DNA of 64,000 bases from GCA-002282575 sp964646525 (lineage in GTDB: Bacteria > Pseudomonadota > Gammaproteobacteria > Thiomicrospirales > Thiomicrospiraceae), in contig CAZYER010000002.1 in NCBI GenBank assembly GCA_964646525.1, forward strand, positions 39,358-103,357, written 5' to 3'. Made by a program: the position numbers and the translations under genes. The notes below the pieces were generated by a model. That model worked only from the letters and a program-made list of their open reading frames with translations, searched no databases and was not told the DNA's origin. This document shows positions 41,302-52,263 of the stretch, in pieces; the first letter of the stretch is position 1; every line of letters starts with the position of its first letter.

Positions 41302-44100
41302 ATGGATAAAACATACGACCCCTCTAGCATCGAAGGCAAATGGTACGCCATTTGGGAAAATAATGGACATTTCAAGCCAGCTGCACAAGGCAAAGACAGC
41401 TATTGTGTCATGCTCCCCCCACCTAATGTCACCGGTAGCCTGCACATGGGGCACGCCTTTCAAGACACCATTATGGACGCGCTCATTCGCTACCATCGTA
41501 TGTCGGGCAAACGCACCCTGTGGCAACCAGGTACTGACCATGCCGGTATTGCCACACAAATGGTGGTCGAACGTCGTTTAGCCGCTCAAGGGGTCAGCCA
41601 TCATGATTTAGGTCGTGATGACTTTTTAGAAAAAGTGTGGGAGTGGAAAGCCGAATCAGGTGGTACCATTACCCGCCAAATGCGTCGTTTGGGCGCCAGC
41701 TGTGACTGGTCACGCGAACGCTTCACCATGGACGATGGGCTAAACGATGCGGTGAAAGAAGTCTTTGTGCGCTTGTTTGATGATGGCTTAATCTATCGTG
41801 GTAAACGCTTGGTCAACTGGGATCCTGTGTTACAAACCGCTGTGTCTGACTTAGAAGTGATCAGTGAAGAAGAGCAAGGCAGCATGTGGCACTTCCGCTA
41901 CCCACTCACCGATGGCTCTGGCAGCTTGGTCGTTGCTACGACGCGTCCCGAAACCATGTTGGGCGATACGGCAGTGGCGGTTAGCCCCGATGATGAACGC
42001 TACGCCAGCTTCATTGGTAAAACCATTACCCTGCCCTTGGTTGGTCGTGAAATCCCGATCATTAGCGATAGCTACGTTGATCCTGCTTTCGGAACGGGTT
42101 GTGTCAAAATCACCCCCGCGCACGACTTTAATGACTATGCTATTGGTCAGCGTCATGCACTTCCCATGATTACCATTTTAACCCCCACCGCGCACATTAA
42201 CGATAACGCGCCCGAAGCCTACCGTGGGCTAGATCGTTTTGAAGCACGTAAGCGCGTGGTTGCTGATTTAGATGCCTTAGGATTGTTGGTCGAAATCAAA
42301 CCACACACCCTGATGGTACCGCGTGGCGACCGTACCCAATCGGTGATTGAGCCGATGCTCACCGATCAATGGTTCGTCGATCTCACTCGTGATACCCAAG
42401 CCGATGGTCGTAAAGGCGGTAAAGCTGCCATAACCGACCCTGCACTCGCTTGCGTTGCCGACGGTCGTGTTAAATTTGTGCCCGATAACTGGTCAAATAC
42501 CTACAACCAATGGCTGAACAACATTCAAGACTGGTGTATTTCGCGTCAAATCTGGTGGGGACACCGCATCCCCGCATGGTACGACGACAACGGCAGCGTT
42601 TACGTTGCCCACTCGGAAGACGAAGCGCGTAGCAAATACAACTTGCCCGCTCACTTAGCTTTACATCAAGACACCGATGTACTCGATACTTGGTTCTCGT
42701 CGGCACTCTGGCCGTTTAGCACGCTCGGTTGGCCGAATAACACAGCAGAATTAAAAGACTTCTACCCGACCAGTACGCTGGTAACAGGTTTTGACATCAT
42801 CTTCTTCTGGGTCGCTCGCATGGTGATGTTCGGCTTGTATTTCGCCGAAGATGTGCCATTCAAAACCGTGTATGTACATGGGCTGGTACGCGATGCTGAA
42901 GGACAAAAAATGTCTAAGTCGAAAGGCAACGTGCTCGACCCGATCGATTTGATTGATGGCATTACGCTTGAAGACTTGGTAGCGAAACGAACCACTGGCT
43001 TAATGCAGCCTGAAATGGCGAAGAAAATCGACGCGAAAACACGCAAAGAGTTCGAAGGCGGCATTCCCGCTTATGGTACCGATGCCTTACGCTTCACCTT
43101 TGCTTCTTTGGCGAGCAACGGACGCGACATTCGTTTTGATCAAAAACGTTGCGAGGGCTATCGCAACTTCTGTAACAAGCTGTGGAACGCCACCCGCTTT
43201 GTACTGATGAATACCGAAGGACAAGATACTGGCTTAGATGCCACTTTGCCGTGCGATTACAGCCAAGCGGATAAGTGGATCATCTCGCGCCTACAACAAA
43301 CCGAAAGCGAAGTCATTCGTCACTTTGAGCAGTATCGTTTAGACATGCTATCGCAACAGGTCTACGACTTCTTCTGGTCAGACTATTGCGACTGGTATTT
43401 AGAACTGACCAAACCCGTGCTGAACAATCCAGACAGCAGCGATGCACAAAAACGTGCCGCGCGTAAAACCTTGGTGCGTGTCTTGGAAGCGACCTTGCGC
43501 TTACTTCACCCGATCATGCCGTTTATTACCGAAGAAATTTGGCAAAAAGTCGCGCCACTGGCGGGTAAATTGGGCGACACCATCAGTACACAAGCCTATC
43601 CACAACCTCGCGAAGACGGCATTTGTTCTGTTGCTTTGGGTAATATTGCTTGGTTACAAGAAGCAATTTTAGCGGTGCGTCGTTTACGTGCCGATTTAAG
43701 CGTTGCCCCCAGTAAACCCATTAACCTGATTGCTGTCGATGCGAACGAACAAGATCAACAACGCCTAGGTGAGTTTGCGCCCTATTTACGCTTCCTCGCT
43801 AAAGTCGAAAACATTACAATCGCAAGCGAAGACCCAAAACAAGCCGCCGTTGCTGTCGTTGGCGGTAATCTGAAACTCTTCTTACCGATGGCAGGACTCA
43901 TAGACTTCAAAGCGGAAAAAGCTCGTCTGCAAAAAGAAATGGGCAAACTGGCGTTAGAAATTGAAAAACTCGCCGGCAAGCTAAACAATTCTGGCTTTGT
44001 CGATAAAGCACCAGCGGCTTTAGTTGAAAAAGAAAAAGCGCGTTTAGCCGAACTGGAAAATGCAAAAAGCAATTTGGAGAAACAATATGCAGCACTTTAA
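41302..44100 (+). CDS. valS: valyl-tRNA synthetase
   Basis: 932 aa from ATG 41302 ([15 protein letters not shown] matches the family start; earlier in-frame starts give an atypical extension). The class I motifs HMGH ([15 protein letters not shown]) and KMSKS ([14 protein letters not shown]), the editing domain and the C-terminal coiled-coil arm (~860-932) are all present. Its last 14 nt overlap the start of the SH3-domain gene. Confidence 0.97.
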   Translation: MDKTYDPSSIEGKWYAIWENNGHFKPAAQGKDSYCVMLPPPNVTGSLHMGHAFQDTIMDALIRYHRMSGKRTLWQPGTDHAGIATQMVVERRLAAQGVSHHDLGRDDFLEKVWEWKAESGGTITRQMRRLGASCDWSRERFTMDDGLNDAVKEVFVRLFDDGLIYRGKRLVNWDPVLQTAVSDLEVISEEEQGSMWHFRYPLTDGSGSLVVATTRPETMLGDTAVAVSPDDERYASFIGKTITLPLVGREIPIISDSYVDPAFGTGCVKITPAHDFNDYAIGQRHALPMITILTPTAHINDNAPEAYRGLDRFEARKRVVADLDALGLLVEIKPHTLMVPRGDRTQSVIEPMLTDQWFVDLTRDTQADGRKGGKAAITDPALACVADGRVKFVPDNWSNTYNQWLNNIQDWCISRQIWWGHRIPAWYDDNGSVYVAHSEDEARSKYNLPAHLALHQDTDVLDTWFSSALWPFSTLGWPNNTAELKDFYPTSTLVTGFDIIFFWVARMVMFGLYFAEDVPFKTVYVHGLVRDAEGQKMSKSKGNVLDPIDLIDGITLEDLVAKRTTGLMQPEMAKKIDAKTRKEFEGGIPAYGTDALRFTFASLASNGRDIRFDQKRCEGYRNFCNKLWNATRFVLMNTEGQDTGLDATLPCDYSQADKWIISRLQQTESEVIRHFEQYRLDMLSQQVYDFFWSDYCDWYLELTKPVLNNPDSSDAQKRAARKTLVRVLEATLRLLHPIMPFITEEIWQKVAPLAGKLGDTISTQAYPQPREDGICSVALGNIAWLQEAILAVRRLRADLSVAPSKPINLIAVDANEQDQQRLGEFAPYLRFLAKVENITIASEDPKQAAVAVVGGNLKLFLPMAGLIDFKAEKARLQKEMGKLALEIEKLAGKLNNSGFVDKAPAALVEKEKARLAELENAKSNLEKQYAAL

Positions 44101-44842
44101 TCCTTTGCTCGTTGCAGCATTAATCAGTTTGCAAACCACAGCTTGGGCGGTTGAGCCTGCTCCTGCTCCTGCTTCAGCCGAAACGGCCAGCAGTGAAACA
44201 GCGGCTGCAACCAAAAAACCAACGTGGGAAGTGAAAGAAGTTCCTGCCAGCAAACAATGGGTCAGTGATAAGTTAGAGGTTCCCCTACGCTCTTGTCCTG
44301 GCGATCGTTGTAAAGTGGTTAAAATCGTTAAGCCTGGTTTTGAAACCACCCTAATCGGCATCACTAACGATGGTTGGGCGTTAGTGACCAGCGGTGACAC
44401 TAAAGGCTATCTGCCCAAGCGCTATCTGCAAACTACCCCTGTTGCTAGTCAACAATTGGAAGGGGTTCAACGTCAATCCCTCGAAGCCATGCAAGCACAA
44501 GGCGCACTAAAAACAGAAATGGACGCGTTGAAAAACCGAGCTGAAACCGCAGAAATTGAAGTAGCCAGTTTGCGTAAAAACAATTATGAACTCAAACAAG
44601 AGCTCGATTACGTCAAAACACTATCAACACAAACTCTTGTCGTCAATGAAGACAACCGTCGCCTTAAAACGGAAATTGAAGCCTTACGTCAACGCAACGA
44701 CATCTTAGAACAAGAAGCCAGCGATGTTGAAGGAAAGAATCAACGCGCTTGGGTTATGGTTGGAGCTGGCATTCTCTTTATGGGTTGGCTCATTGGCCGT
44801 TTTGCCCGCGCGCCAAGACGCAGAGGCTGGAATGAAATTTAG
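44087..44842 (+). CDS. SH3-domain membrane-anchored protein (YgiM-like)
   Basis: 251 aa from ATG 44087. It has a signal peptide ([21 protein letters not shown]) and a bacterial SH3 domain (~55-125, [19 protein letters not shown]). A long coiled coil follows (~135-215, [19 protein letters not shown]), then a C-terminal membrane helix ([19 protein letters not shown]) with a basic tail. The layout matches the SH3-and-anchor family of Gammaproteobacteria, whose role is poorly known. The start lies inside the end of valS. Confidence 0.85.
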   Translation: MQHFNPLLVAALISLQTTAWAVEPAPAPASAETASSETAAATKKPTWEVKEVPASKQWVSDKLEVPLRSCPGDRCKVVKIVKPGFETTLIGITNDGWALVTSGDTKGYLPKRYLQTTPVASQQLEGVQRQSLEAMQAQGALKTEMDALKNRAETAEIEVASLRKNNYELKQELDYVKTLSTQTLVVNEDNRRLKTEIEALRQRNDILEQEASDVEGKNQRAWVMVGAGILFMGWLIGRFARAPRRRGWNEI

Positions 44843-44866
44843 GCGAAAGCTTAAAGCACCGATTAA

Positions 44867-44890
44867 GGGACTCTAACAGAGTCCTTTTTT
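44867..44890 (+). terminator. intrinsic terminator
   Basis: GGGACTC-TAACA-GAGTCC followed by six Ts, 24 nt after the SH3-protein stop. It ends the valS unit. Confidence 0.92.
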
Positions 44891-44961
44891 ATTGCACAAT
44901 TGTTTTTTGGCACATTATCTGCTTTTCTTTATTCGTTAAATCGAATTAAAGGAGCATTGCC

Positions 44962-45417
44962 ATGCGCAAATTAACCTTGATCAGCGCTACCGCCCTGATA
45001 TCACTCGCTAGTCTAAGTGGCTGCAACATGAGCAAACAAGATATTGGTATTGCTACTGGTGCTGCTGTCGGTGCGATTGCTGCACCACTCATTTTTGGTA
45101 ACAGTGCTTGGTACACCATTGCAGGAGGTGCCGCCGCAGGTGGATTTATTGGTAGCTATGTGGGGAAAAATATGAGCCCTCAAAGTCGTCAAAAAGTAGC
45201 TTATACGCTGGATAAAGCACCCGACAAACAACCCTATCAATTTATGAGCACGCCACAAAACACGCCCGATTTAACCGTAACGCCGCTACGCAGTTATAAA
45301 ATTAGTAATCAACAGTGCCGTGATTTTGAATTGGTTACCCAAGAAGGCGCTAAAACGGTCTATGACAAAGGTACTGCCTGTAAACAAGCAGACGGTAGCT
45401 GGCAAGTTCGTGCTTAA
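44962..45417 (+). CDS. glycine-zipper outer-membrane lipoprotein (17-kDa antigen-like)
   Basis: 151 aa with a strong AAAGGAG upstream. The lipoprotein signal peptide ends in the lipobox LSGC (Cys ~21). A glycine-zipper region follows (GAAVGAIAAPLI...AGGAAAGGFIGSYVG), then a polar C-terminus with two cysteines (QQCRDFE, GTACKQ). The type resembles the rickettsial 17-kDa surface antigen and SlyB family. It is monocistronic. Confidence 0.8.
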   Translation: MRKLTLISATALISLASLSGCNMSKQDIGIATGAAVGAIAAPLIFGNSAWYTIAGGAAAGGFIGSYVGKNMSPQSRQKVAYTLDKAPDKQPYQFMSTPQNTPDLTVTPLRSYKISNQQCRDFELVTQEGAKTVYDKGTACKQADGSWQVRA

Positions 45418-45451
45418 ACAGTAACTAAACTGCATTCATTTCCCTCCCCTT

Positions 45452-45470
45452 AGAAGACTATTAGTCTTCT
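45452..45470 (+). other. hairpin upstream of the lipoprotein terminator
   Basis: AGAAGACTA / TTAGTCTTCT is a near-perfect 9-bp inverted repeat 11 nt before the terminator hairpin. It could stabilise the mRNA 3' end. Confidence 0.6.
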
Positions 45471-45481
45471 GCGATGTCGCA

Positions 45482-45509
45482 CCGCTGTTCATTGAACAGC
45501 GGTTTTTTT
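45482..45509 (+). terminator. intrinsic terminator of the lipoprotein gene
   Basis: CCGCTGTTC-A-TT-GAACAGCGG followed by seven Ts. Confidence 0.93.
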
Positions 45510-45590
45510 ATTGTGAAAATGGGTTCAGAAAAACATCAACGGGTCGATAAACTGATAGAGAGCAATAGACAATAGCCAAGGAGAGGGACA

Positions 45591-45800
45591 ATGGAGATTT
45601 CAGCTAACGGTGCCATCAATGCCATGTTAGAGCAGAAACAGGCAGCCAGTATGCAAGAGGTTCAAGTTAGCTTATTTAAAAAAGCACTTGATATGAACAC
45701 AGAGGGCGCTTTAGCGCTAGTGAATGCCGCCACACAAACGGCTACACCTGCTGCAAGCAACCCGCCTAACTTGGGTCAAAACCTTGACGTCAGGGCTTAA
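45591..45800 (+). CDS. YjfB-like putative motility protein
   Basis: 69 aa with AGGAGAGG upstream. MEISANGAINAMLEQKQAASMQEVQVSLFKKALD matches the small YjfB family annotated as putative motility proteins; the actual function is unknown. About 50 nt upstream, GTCGATAA (45543-45550) resembles the -10 of a sigma-28 flagellar promoter (GCCGATAA), but the -35 part is poor. No flagellar gene is present in the window. Confidence 0.7.
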   Translation: MEISANGAINAMLEQKQAASMQEVQVSLFKKALDMNTEGALALVNAATQTATPAASNPPNLGQNLDVRA

Positions 45801-45810
45801 CTCCCTGCCT

Positions 45811-45845
45811 AACAATAATGCCACCTTAACGGTGGCATTATTGTT
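45811..45845. terminator. bidirectional terminator-like palindrome
   Basis: AACAATAATGCCACC-TTAAC-GGTGGCATTATTGTT is a perfect 15-bp stem between convergent genes. Its T-content is in the stem flanks and not in a long run, so termination strength is uncertain. Confidence 0.7.
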
Positions 45846-45876
45846 ATGTATATAGGAAAATAACCGAAGAAGAAAA

Positions 45877-46335
45877 TTAAGTTCCTCTCGCTAAATTCAT
45901 CCAAGTATCCGCTTCTAGCATCTGTTCGCCTTCAAAATGCCAATCATACCAACGACGTACCCAACGGTTAATTTCATTAATCACATTGGCATTCTGAATA
46001 CCCAGTTTGATCGAAAACAACTGCACTTTCTCTCGCTCTTCATCACCAAAATGCCCATCCTGATAACTCAATTTGACCATTTCTTGCAAAGCAATAATCT
46101 TAGTCGCAAAGCTATCGAATGCTGACAGCAATACCGCATCATCATCCACTTCTTCAGGCGTCAAATCCAATGGCAATTGCCATTCTGTTGCCCACTCAAT
46201 CAAAAACCGCTCTTCTTCGACCGAAATATCATGATCAATGGCGGCCATACTCACTAACAGCTTCAATAACGACTCTCGTTGAGCTTGAGTTAACTCGTAG
46301 GCGAATCCAGAAACCGCAAACTGATGTAATTGCAT
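45877..46335 (-). CDS. TerB-like acidic protein
   Basis: 152 aa. The all-helical, acidic sequence (LLKLLVSMAAIDHDISVEEERFLIEWA ... YQDGHFGDEEREKV) contains two DHD/DGH-type acidic segments. This is the pattern of the TerB tellurite-resistance/co-chaperone-like family. No other ter genes are near. It follows ilvD by 6 nt and probably shares its transcript. The function is unknown. Confidence 0.65.
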   Translation of the reverse strand: MQLHQFAVSGFAYELTQAQRESLLKLLVSMAAIDHDISVEEERFLIEWATEWQLPLDLTPEEVDDDAVLLSAFDSFATKIIALQEMVKLSYQDGHFGDEEREKVQLFSIKLGIQNANVINEINRWVRRWYDWHFEGEQMLEADTWMNLARGT

Positions 46336-46341
46336 GCTTTT

Positions 46342-48258
46342 TTAACCTTTTTTACGACCTTCGATTTGCGACACATCCCTTACCGCACCAAAAGCTGCAC
46401 TGGTCGTCATCGCAGCATACGCGCGTAATGCTGGCGATACCGCGCGTTCACGCGGTGCAACAGGCTGCCATGCATGAACACCTTTTGCTTCCATCGCTTC
46501 ACGACGTGCATGTAATTCAGCGTCAGTCAGCTCAACATTGATGCTACGATTGGGGATATCAATGGTGATAATGTCGCCATTTTGCACCAAACCAATATTA
46601 CCGCCTTCCGCTGCTTCTGGTGAAACGTGACCAATCGACAAGCCAGAAGTTCCGCCAGAAAACCGACCGTCAGTAAGCAGGGCACAATATTTTCCCAAGC
46701 CTTTAGACTTAAGATAAGAAGTAGGGTAAAGCATCTCTTGCATGCCTGGCCCACCTTTTGGTCCTTCGTAACGAATAATGACGACGTCACCTTTTTGCAC
46801 CTCATCCGCCAAAATACCCTTCACAGCAGCATCCTGACTTTCATAAATCCGTGCAGCGCCTCGAAAAACACGCAACACAGAAGTTGGCACACTAGTGGTA
46901 TAACGTAGTTGCTCTAATTCATACATGCTCTCATCAACACCCGCCGTTTTTACAATACAACCATGTTGCGCTAAGTTACCAAATAAAACGGCCAAACCAC
47001 CATCTTGCGTGTAAGCGTGGTCTATAGAACGAATACAGCCTTTCTCATGATCATCGTCTAGCGTTTGCCAACGCGCTGACTGACTAAAAGCTTCGGTGGT
47101 ACGAATTCCACCAGGCGCTGCTTTGAAGAAGGTTTTAACTTCATCAGTTACACCAGAACGAATATCCCAACGCGCCAAGGCATCGCCCATCGTCGGCGCA
47201 TGAACGGTATGGCAATGGGTATGCAATAAGCCACCACGATTCAATTCAGCCAAAATTCGCATAATTCCGCCTGCACGATGCACATCTTCCATGTGATAGT
47301 CGGGATGGTTAGGCGCTACTTTAGACAAACAAGGTACTTTACGACTCATACGGTCAATATCGGCCATGGTAAATTCGACTTTCGCTTCATGTGCGGCAGC
47401 CAGCAAATGAAGTACGGTATTGGTTGAACCACCCATCGCCACATCCAGCGCAATGGCATTTTCGAAGGCATCGAAAGTGGCAATACTACGTGGCAACACA
47501 CTTTCATCGTTTTGTTCATAGTAACGACGTGCTAGCTCAACAATACGGCGACCTGCTTCTAAAAACAATCCTTTACGATCACTATGCGTCGCCAAAGTAG
47601 AACCATTACCTGGTAATGACAAGCCCAGTGCTTCTGTTAAGCAATTCATGGAATTAGCGGTGAACATCCCAGAACAAGAACCACAAGTTGGGCAAGCTGA
47701 ACGCTCAATAGCATCGACCTCTTCATCGTTTTTTTTGCTGTCCGCTGCCGCTACCATCGCATCAACTAAATCGAGACTGATTTTTTTACCGCCCAACACC
47801 ACCTTGCCCGCTTCCATCGGACCACCAGAAACGAAGATCGTAGGAATATTCAAACGCAATGACGCCATGAGCATACCAGGTGTAATTTTGTCGCAGTTGG
47901 AAATACAAATCAGCGCATCGGCACAATGGGCATTCACCATGTATTCAACACTGTCGGCAATGATTTCACGACTTGGCAACGAGTACAACATACCATCATG
48001 ACCCATGGCGATACCATCATCAACGGCAATGGTATTAAACTCTTTAGCCACACCGCCAGCTGCTTCAATTTCACGCGCCACTAACTGACCTAGGTCTTTT
48101 AAGTGAACATGACCCGGCACAAATTGCGTGAATGAGTTAGCGATGGCAATAATCGGCTTACCGAAATCCTGTTCGCCCATACCGGTTGCACGCCACAACG
48201 CGCGTGCGCCTGCCATATTACGACCATGAGTGGAGGTACGAGAACGATATTGAGGCAT
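46342..48258 (-). CDS. ilvD: dihydroxy-acid dehydratase
   Basis: 638 aa from ATG 48258 ([21 protein letters not shown]), with AAGGAT just upstream; an earlier in-frame start at 48288 adds an atypical extension. The Fe-S cysteines lie in [13 protein letters not shown] and [17 protein letters not shown]. It makes the 2-keto acids of valine/isoleucine synthesis. TATAAT on the minus strand at 48300-48295 is a likely -10 box. Confidence 0.96.
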   Translation of the reverse strand: MPQYRSRTSTHGRNMAGARALWRATGMGEQDFGKPIIAIANSFTQFVPGHVHLKDLGQLVAREIEAAGGVAKEFNTIAVDDGIAMGHDGMLYSLPSREIIADSVEYMVNAHCADALICISNCDKITPGMLMASLRLNIPTIFVSGGPMEAGKVVLGGKKISLDLVDAMVAAADSKKNDEEVDAIERSACPTCGSCSGMFTANSMNCLTEALGLSLPGNGSTLATHSDRKGLFLEAGRRIVELARRYYEQNDESVLPRSIATFDAFENAIALDVAMGGSTNTVLHLLAAAHEAKVEFTMADIDRMSRKVPCLSKVAPNHPDYHMEDVHRAGGIMRILAELNRGGLLHTHCHTVHAPTMGDALARWDIRSGVTDEVKTFFKAAPGGIRTTEAFSQSARWQTLDDDHEKGCIRSIDHAYTQDGGLAVLFGNLAQHGCIVKTAGVDESMYELEQLRYTTSVPTSVLRVFRGAARIYESQDAAVKGILADEVQKGDVVIIRYEGPKGGPGMQEMLYPTSYLKSKGLGKYCALLTDGRFSGGTSGLSIGHVSPEAAEGGNIGLVQNGDIITIDIPNRSINVELTDAELHARREAMEAKGVHAWQPVAPRERAVSPALRAYAAMTTSAAFGAVRDVSQIEGRKKG

Positions 48259-48347
48259 AACAAAATCCTTAATAATTAAAACTGGCAATACCTCATTATA
48301 GAATATTTTGTCACACTTTAGGGATGATCCAGCACGGATGAGCTTAT

Positions 48348-48376
48348 TTCACACCATTTGGCAAGCTCCGTATAAT
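48348..48376 (+). promoter_or_regulatory. promoter of waaA
   Basis: TTCACA (48348-48353), a 17-nt spacer and TATAAT (48371-48376) would give a leader of about 125 nt before the waaA start. Apart from this promoter and the opposing ilvD -10 box, 48301-48507 shows nothing I recognise. Confidence 0.6.
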
Positions 48377-48507
48377 AGGTGGCGTATCACCCCTTTTGTA
48401 TTTTTCAGACATTCATTTATAATTCTATAGCCTATTCGACCCTTCTATCCTCCTATACAGACTTTAAAGATGGCCAAGCTCACAGACACCTCAAAAACGA
48501 CTTTTTC

Positions 48508-49746
48508 ATGTTTTTCCTTAGCTTGATAAAGCGTTACCAACTTTTGTTATGGTTACTCAGCCCTATCCTATTCGCATGGCTGTTTAAGGAAGCGTGGCAG
48601 CATAAAAGTTGGTCTCTCCTGCGCGCTCGCTTAGGACAAAGTGCGGCGATTAAAGCCGATCATTGGTTTCACTGTGCATCCGTTGGTGAAGTGAATGCGA
48701 TTGCCCCTCTGGTGCATGCAATGGCGCAACAGGGTAAATCTTTGCTCGTCACCACCTTTACACCGACAGGACTGGAACAGGCACAGCGTCGCTTTGGACA
48801 GCTACATCACATTCAACTGAGGTTACTGCCATTGGATTGGCACTGGACGATGCAACGCTTTTTAGCATCGCTAGACTGCCCTAATCTGACCTTAGTCGAG
48901 ACCGAGTTCTGGCCAAACCTTATTCAATTAGCGCATCAACAGGGTCTAACCATCCGCCTGATTAACGCTCGCATTACGCATAAAACCCTTTCAGCACCGC
49001 ATTGGTGGCGCCAGCTATTGGTCGAGCTACTGAGTCAGCAAGTCAGTCAAATCCTCTGCCGTAACGACCAAGACGAACGAGACTTTCATCAATTGGGTAT
49101 TAATGGAGAACACATTCAGGTCATTGGCAATTTGAAATGGTGTGATAAAGCGCCAGATAACTTGCCACAACTGTTGAAGCGTCCTTATGTACTCTTGGCC
49201 TCTAGCCATGATCCTGAAGAGCTTGAGCTTGCTAAACGCTGGCAAGCCTATAACAAACTGCCAACCCTCGTTATTGTGCCGCGTCATCCCAAGCGTGCGT
49301 TGGATATTGTTAAACAATTCACACGAGCGGATATTCCTTTTAGCCAACGCAGCCAAAACTCAGAACACACTCAGGGCATATTACTCGCCGATACCTTTGG
49401 CGAGTTGACTGCCTGGATGGCTCATGCCGAACTGGTGGTGATGGGCGGCAGCTTTGCGCCCAAAGGCGGACAAAATCCACTCGAAGCGATTCGATTGGCA
49501 AAACTGGTATTATCAGGACCAGACATGCGCGACTTTGCAGAAGAAGTGAACCAGCTAGTACCACTGGAAGCTTTAGTTCAAGTCAATCAATTTGATGAGT
49601 TAATGGCGCAGATTCAACATTCCCTAGCCCATAAGGAGCTTAGAGATACTGGTGCACTGGCGGGGCAAGATTGGCTTGCTCAGCATCAACGGCATATCTT
49701 AGCCAGCGCGCTCAGTGCTTTGGAACAACCCCGTGCAGTGCCGTAG
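48508..49746 (+). CDS. waaA: Kdo transferase (3-deoxy-D-manno-octulosonate to lipid A)
   Basis: 412 aa from ATG 48508, chosen because the N-terminal membrane helix (LLWLLSPILFAWLFKEA) then starts the protein as in the family. Motifs are RARLGQ, HCASVGEVNA, TTFTPTG, ETEFWPN and GGSFAPKGGQNPLEA. It adds Kdo to lipid IVA at the inner face of the inner membrane. The next gene overlaps its 3' end. Confidence 0.94.
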   Translation: MFFLSLIKRYQLLLWLLSPILFAWLFKEAWQHKSWSLLRARLGQSAAIKADHWFHCASVGEVNAIAPLVHAMAQQGKSLLVTTFTPTGLEQAQRRFGQLHHIQLRLLPLDWHWTMQRFLASLDCPNLTLVETEFWPNLIQLAHQQGLTIRLINARITHKTLSAPHWWRQLLVELLSQQVSQILCRNDQDERDFHQLGINGEHIQVIGNLKWCDKAPDNLPQLLKRPYVLLASSHDPEELELAKRWQAYNKLPTLVIVPRHPKRALDIVKQFTRADIPFSQRSQNSEHTQGILLADTFGELTAWMAHAELVVMGGSFAPKGGQNPLEAIRLAKLVLSGPDMRDFAEEVNQLVPLEALVQVNQFDELMAQIQHSLAHKELRDTGALAGQDWLAQHQRHILASALSALEQPRAVP

Positions 49747-49990
49747 TGGTTGCGCTGCTTGCTGTATTGCGCCATCGATTTCATCGCCTATGCCCAAGCA
49801 CCCGTTAGGAAAAGCCGCAGGAGTTGCTTGCGACCATTTAACGCACGATTTATTGTGCGAGCTTTTTGGCTTGCCCGAACGCCCCAGCGTCTGCGGCAGT
49901 CTGCAACCGAGCGTTAGCATGTGTGGAGAAAATCGCACGCAAGCCCTAGCTTATTTGAACGAATTAGAAACCTTAACCGCGCCAGTTTAA
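49715..49990 (+). CDS. YkgJ-type cysteine-cluster protein
   Basis: About 91 aa. Cysteines are arranged as CRSGCAACCIAPS ... ACDHL ... LCELFG ... VCGSL ... MCG, the signature of small YkgJ/UPF0153 proteins, which probably bind zinc or an Fe-S cluster. The start is uncertain: GTG 49715 lies inside waaA, and GTG 49733 also fits. Its stop shares TTAA with the convergent thiDE stop. Confidence 0.8.
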   Translation: MLWNNPVQCRSGCAACCIAPSISSPMPKHPLGKAAGVACDHLTHDLLCELFGLPERPSVCGSLQPSVSMCGENRTQALAYLNELETLTAPV

Positions 49991-51480
49991 CACGCTTGCC
50001 AAGCGGACAACAGAGATTGTGCTTTATCGATTACGCCCTGTTCTGTGTCGGCATTAACCGCACCAATAACGGCAATCCCATCTACTCCGCACGTCTTAAC
50101 TGCTGCAATATTCTTGCATTCAATACCGCCAATGGTTACCACGGGATAAGCAGGCAATAACCATTGCACCCAAGTGCGAAGATTTTCCAAACCCACCGCT
50201 GGATGGTCAATTTGCTTACTGGTCGTGCCAAATAATGGACCAATCGCCACATAACTCGGACGCGCCGCCTGTGCCAGTGCCATTTCAGCTAGGTTATGCG
50301 TGCTTATGCCTAAACGCAAACCACTATGTTGCAAAACAGCTTTATCGGCATCAGCCAGTGCTTGCCAATCTTCCTGACCTAAATGTACACCAAAAGCGCC
50401 AGCTTCAATCGCCAGTTGCCAGTGATCGTTAATAAACAGCTGGCACTCATCATAGCCTTGGCAAAGTGCTACCGCTCGCTCCACCTCTTGTTTGATAAAA
50501 CCAACATCGTCTGACTTCACCCGAAGTTGCAAGGTTCGACAACCCGCCTGCAATAAAGGCACTAACTCAACCGCCTTAGACACAATCGGGTAAATGCCCA
50601 TCGATTGTTTCATCGCTGGAAAAGATGACGGTAATGACCTTGGCGCTTCGCCTTCGACTAACCAAGGGAAATGTGCCGAACTGGGTTGCCAGCCAAAGGT
50701 CGCCACCGCCCCTACACCTTGCCCCAGTTTTTGACCATGAACAATACCGCCGTGAACCCTAGCTTTGGCTTGCACCACGGCCGCTGTTAGCGATAATCCC
50801 TGTACCAAACCCGCTGCAATACTACTGGCTAACACGCACCCCGAACCATGACTGTGACATGAATCAATCGTCGGCGCAATCAACCAAACTGGCGCTTTAG
50901 TTGGTTCTAGTAATAAATCTGCTGCTAAAGCATCATCAAAATGTCCACCTTTGAGTAATACCGCTTTTGCGCCCATACTCAACAAAGCTTGTGCTGTAGC
51001 TAACTGGTCAGATCGGCTGCGAATAGTCAATCCCGTTAGCAGCTCTGCTTCTGGTATATTCGGGGTAATGAGGGTTGCCATCGGCAATAATCGGGTAGTG
51101 AATAATTGACGAGCCCCCGTTTCCAATAGGTTTTCACCGATACTCGCCTTAAAGACCGTATCCAATACAATCGGCACTTTTACATCAGCAAGCAAGTTGA
51201 CCAAACAAGATACCATAGCACGACTGCCGATCATGCCAATTTTAATGCCTGCAATCGGCATGTCGGACAAAATGGCTTCAACCTGAGCTTGTAATATTGT
51301 CGGCAATACAGGATGCACCGCTGTCACACCCTGAGAGTTCTGAATGGTCAGCGCGGTAACGGCACTAAAACAAGGTACAGCCAAAGCCTGAGCAGCTGCC
51401 ATGTCGGCAGACACACCCGCACCGCTGGAAGGGTCGTGCCCCGCAATGGTGAGGAGGGATGATTTTTCTGAACTGTTCAT
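49987..51480 (-). CDS. thiDE: fused HMP-P kinase / thiamine-phosphate synthase
   Basis: 497 aa. Residues ~1-265 are ThiD (AGHDPSSGAGVSADMAA; HSHGSGCVLASSIAAGL), which makes HMP pyrophosphate. Residues ~290-497 are ThiE (LRVKSDD, FINDHW, GVHLGQEDW, GISTHN, YVAIGPLFGTTSKQ), which joins HMP-PP with the thiazole phosphate. It is the last gene of the thiamine cluster. It overlaps the fic stop by 4 nt, so fic and thiDE are translated from one message. Confidence 0.94.
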   Translation of the reverse strand: MNSSEKSSLLTIAGHDPSSGAGVSADMAAAQALAVPCFSAVTALTIQNSQGVTAVHPVLPTILQAQVEAILSDMPIAGIKIGMIGSRAMVSCLVNLLADVKVPIVLDTVFKASIGENLLETGARQLFTTRLLPMATLITPNIPEAELLTGLTIRSRSDQLATAQALLSMGAKAVLLKGGHFDDALAADLLLEPTKAPVWLIAPTIDSCHSHGSGCVLASSIAAGLVQGLSLTAAVVQAKARVHGGIVHGQKLGQGVGAVATFGWQPSSAHFPWLVEGEAPRSLPSSFPAMKQSMGIYPIVSKAVELVPLLQAGCRTLQLRVKSDDVGFIKQEVERAVALCQGYDECQLFINDHWQLAIEAGAFGVHLGQEDWQALADADKAVLQHSGLRLGISTHNLAEMALAQAARPSYVAIGPLFGTTSKQIDHPAVGLENLRTWVQWLLPAYPVVTIGGIECKNIAAVKTCGVDGIAVIGAVNADTEQGVIDKAQSLLSAWQAC

Positions 51481-52247
51481 CCACTTCTAACCAAGAAATT
51501 CCGCACAATCCGTTCATCTAAGCAACTGCGTAAAAAAGCATTCATAGCTGTCATGTCGTTACCATCATAAAAAGCCAACATCAAGGCATTGAATTCTTGT
51601 TGTCGCTTGGCTGGAACATTAATAATTGGGTAGCCTTGTGCCAGCAAAATGCCATTCATCATGAAACGTCCCGTGCGTTTATTAACATCCCAAAAGAACT
51701 GAATGCGTGCCATTTGTAAAAAAGCAGTGATAGCACGATCATAAATATCGTCGATGTTCGTAAGCTGATCGGCTAAGACGTGCCAATGATCGAGTAATGT
51801 TTCTGGCGCGGGTGGCTCATAATCTGTACCCGAAATGGTCACAAAGCCCGAACGAAACTTACCCCAATCTAAAGCTTCGTCTTTACCTGCAATCTGGTGA
51901 ATTGAAAGCACTGTTTCTAGATCAAAAGCAAAATGGTCATTTTTAATCAATTCAAATAGGTATTCCCAAGCCTTTGCTTGGTTAATCGCCATATTTTGGT
52001 CGCTGATTTTATGGCCGCCCACAGTGATACCATCCAAAATGGTTTGAACTTCGGGCAAAGTCATGGCAACGCCTTCTAAGTTAACCGCATCGTAAACCAA
52101 TTGCGACACGTCGCGCTTAGCAAGTTGTAAAGCTAAAGGCTGATTAGGAATTAAACCCGTCAATGACATGCTGTTAATCTCGTCAATTGCATCAACTAAA
52201 CGCCTTGCGTTGCGAGGTGAAGATAGCAAGTAAGTGGTTTCGTCCAT
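51477..52247 (-). CDS. Fic-domain protein inside the thiamine cluster
   Basis: 256 aa from ATG 52247 (GGTG upstream). The core Fic motif reads QFFWDVNKRTGRF, where active AMP-transferases have H-P-F-x-D/E-G-N-G/K-R. The catalytic histidine position is Gln and the first glycine is Val. An N-terminal segment (NLEGVAMTLPEVQ) resembles the S/TxxxE-G inhibitory helix with its Glu-Gly kept. It lies between thiG and thiDE, overlapping thiDE by 4 nt. Target and activity are unknown; loss of the His suggests altered or absent AMPylation. Confidence 0.85.
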   Translation of the reverse strand: MDETTYLLSSPRNARRLVDAIDEINSMSLTGLIPNQPLALQLAKRDVSQLVYDAVNLEGVAMTLPEVQTILDGITVGGHKISDQNMAINQAKAWEYLFELIKNDHFAFDLETVLSIHQIAGKDEALDWGKFRSGFVTISGTDYEPPAPETLLDHWHVLADQLTNIDDIYDRAITAFLQMARIQFFWDVNKRTGRFMMNGILLAQGYPIINVPAKRQQEFNALMLAFYDGNDMTAMNAFLRSCLDERIVRNFLVRSG

Positions 52248-52263
52248 GTTTTCACCATTATGA

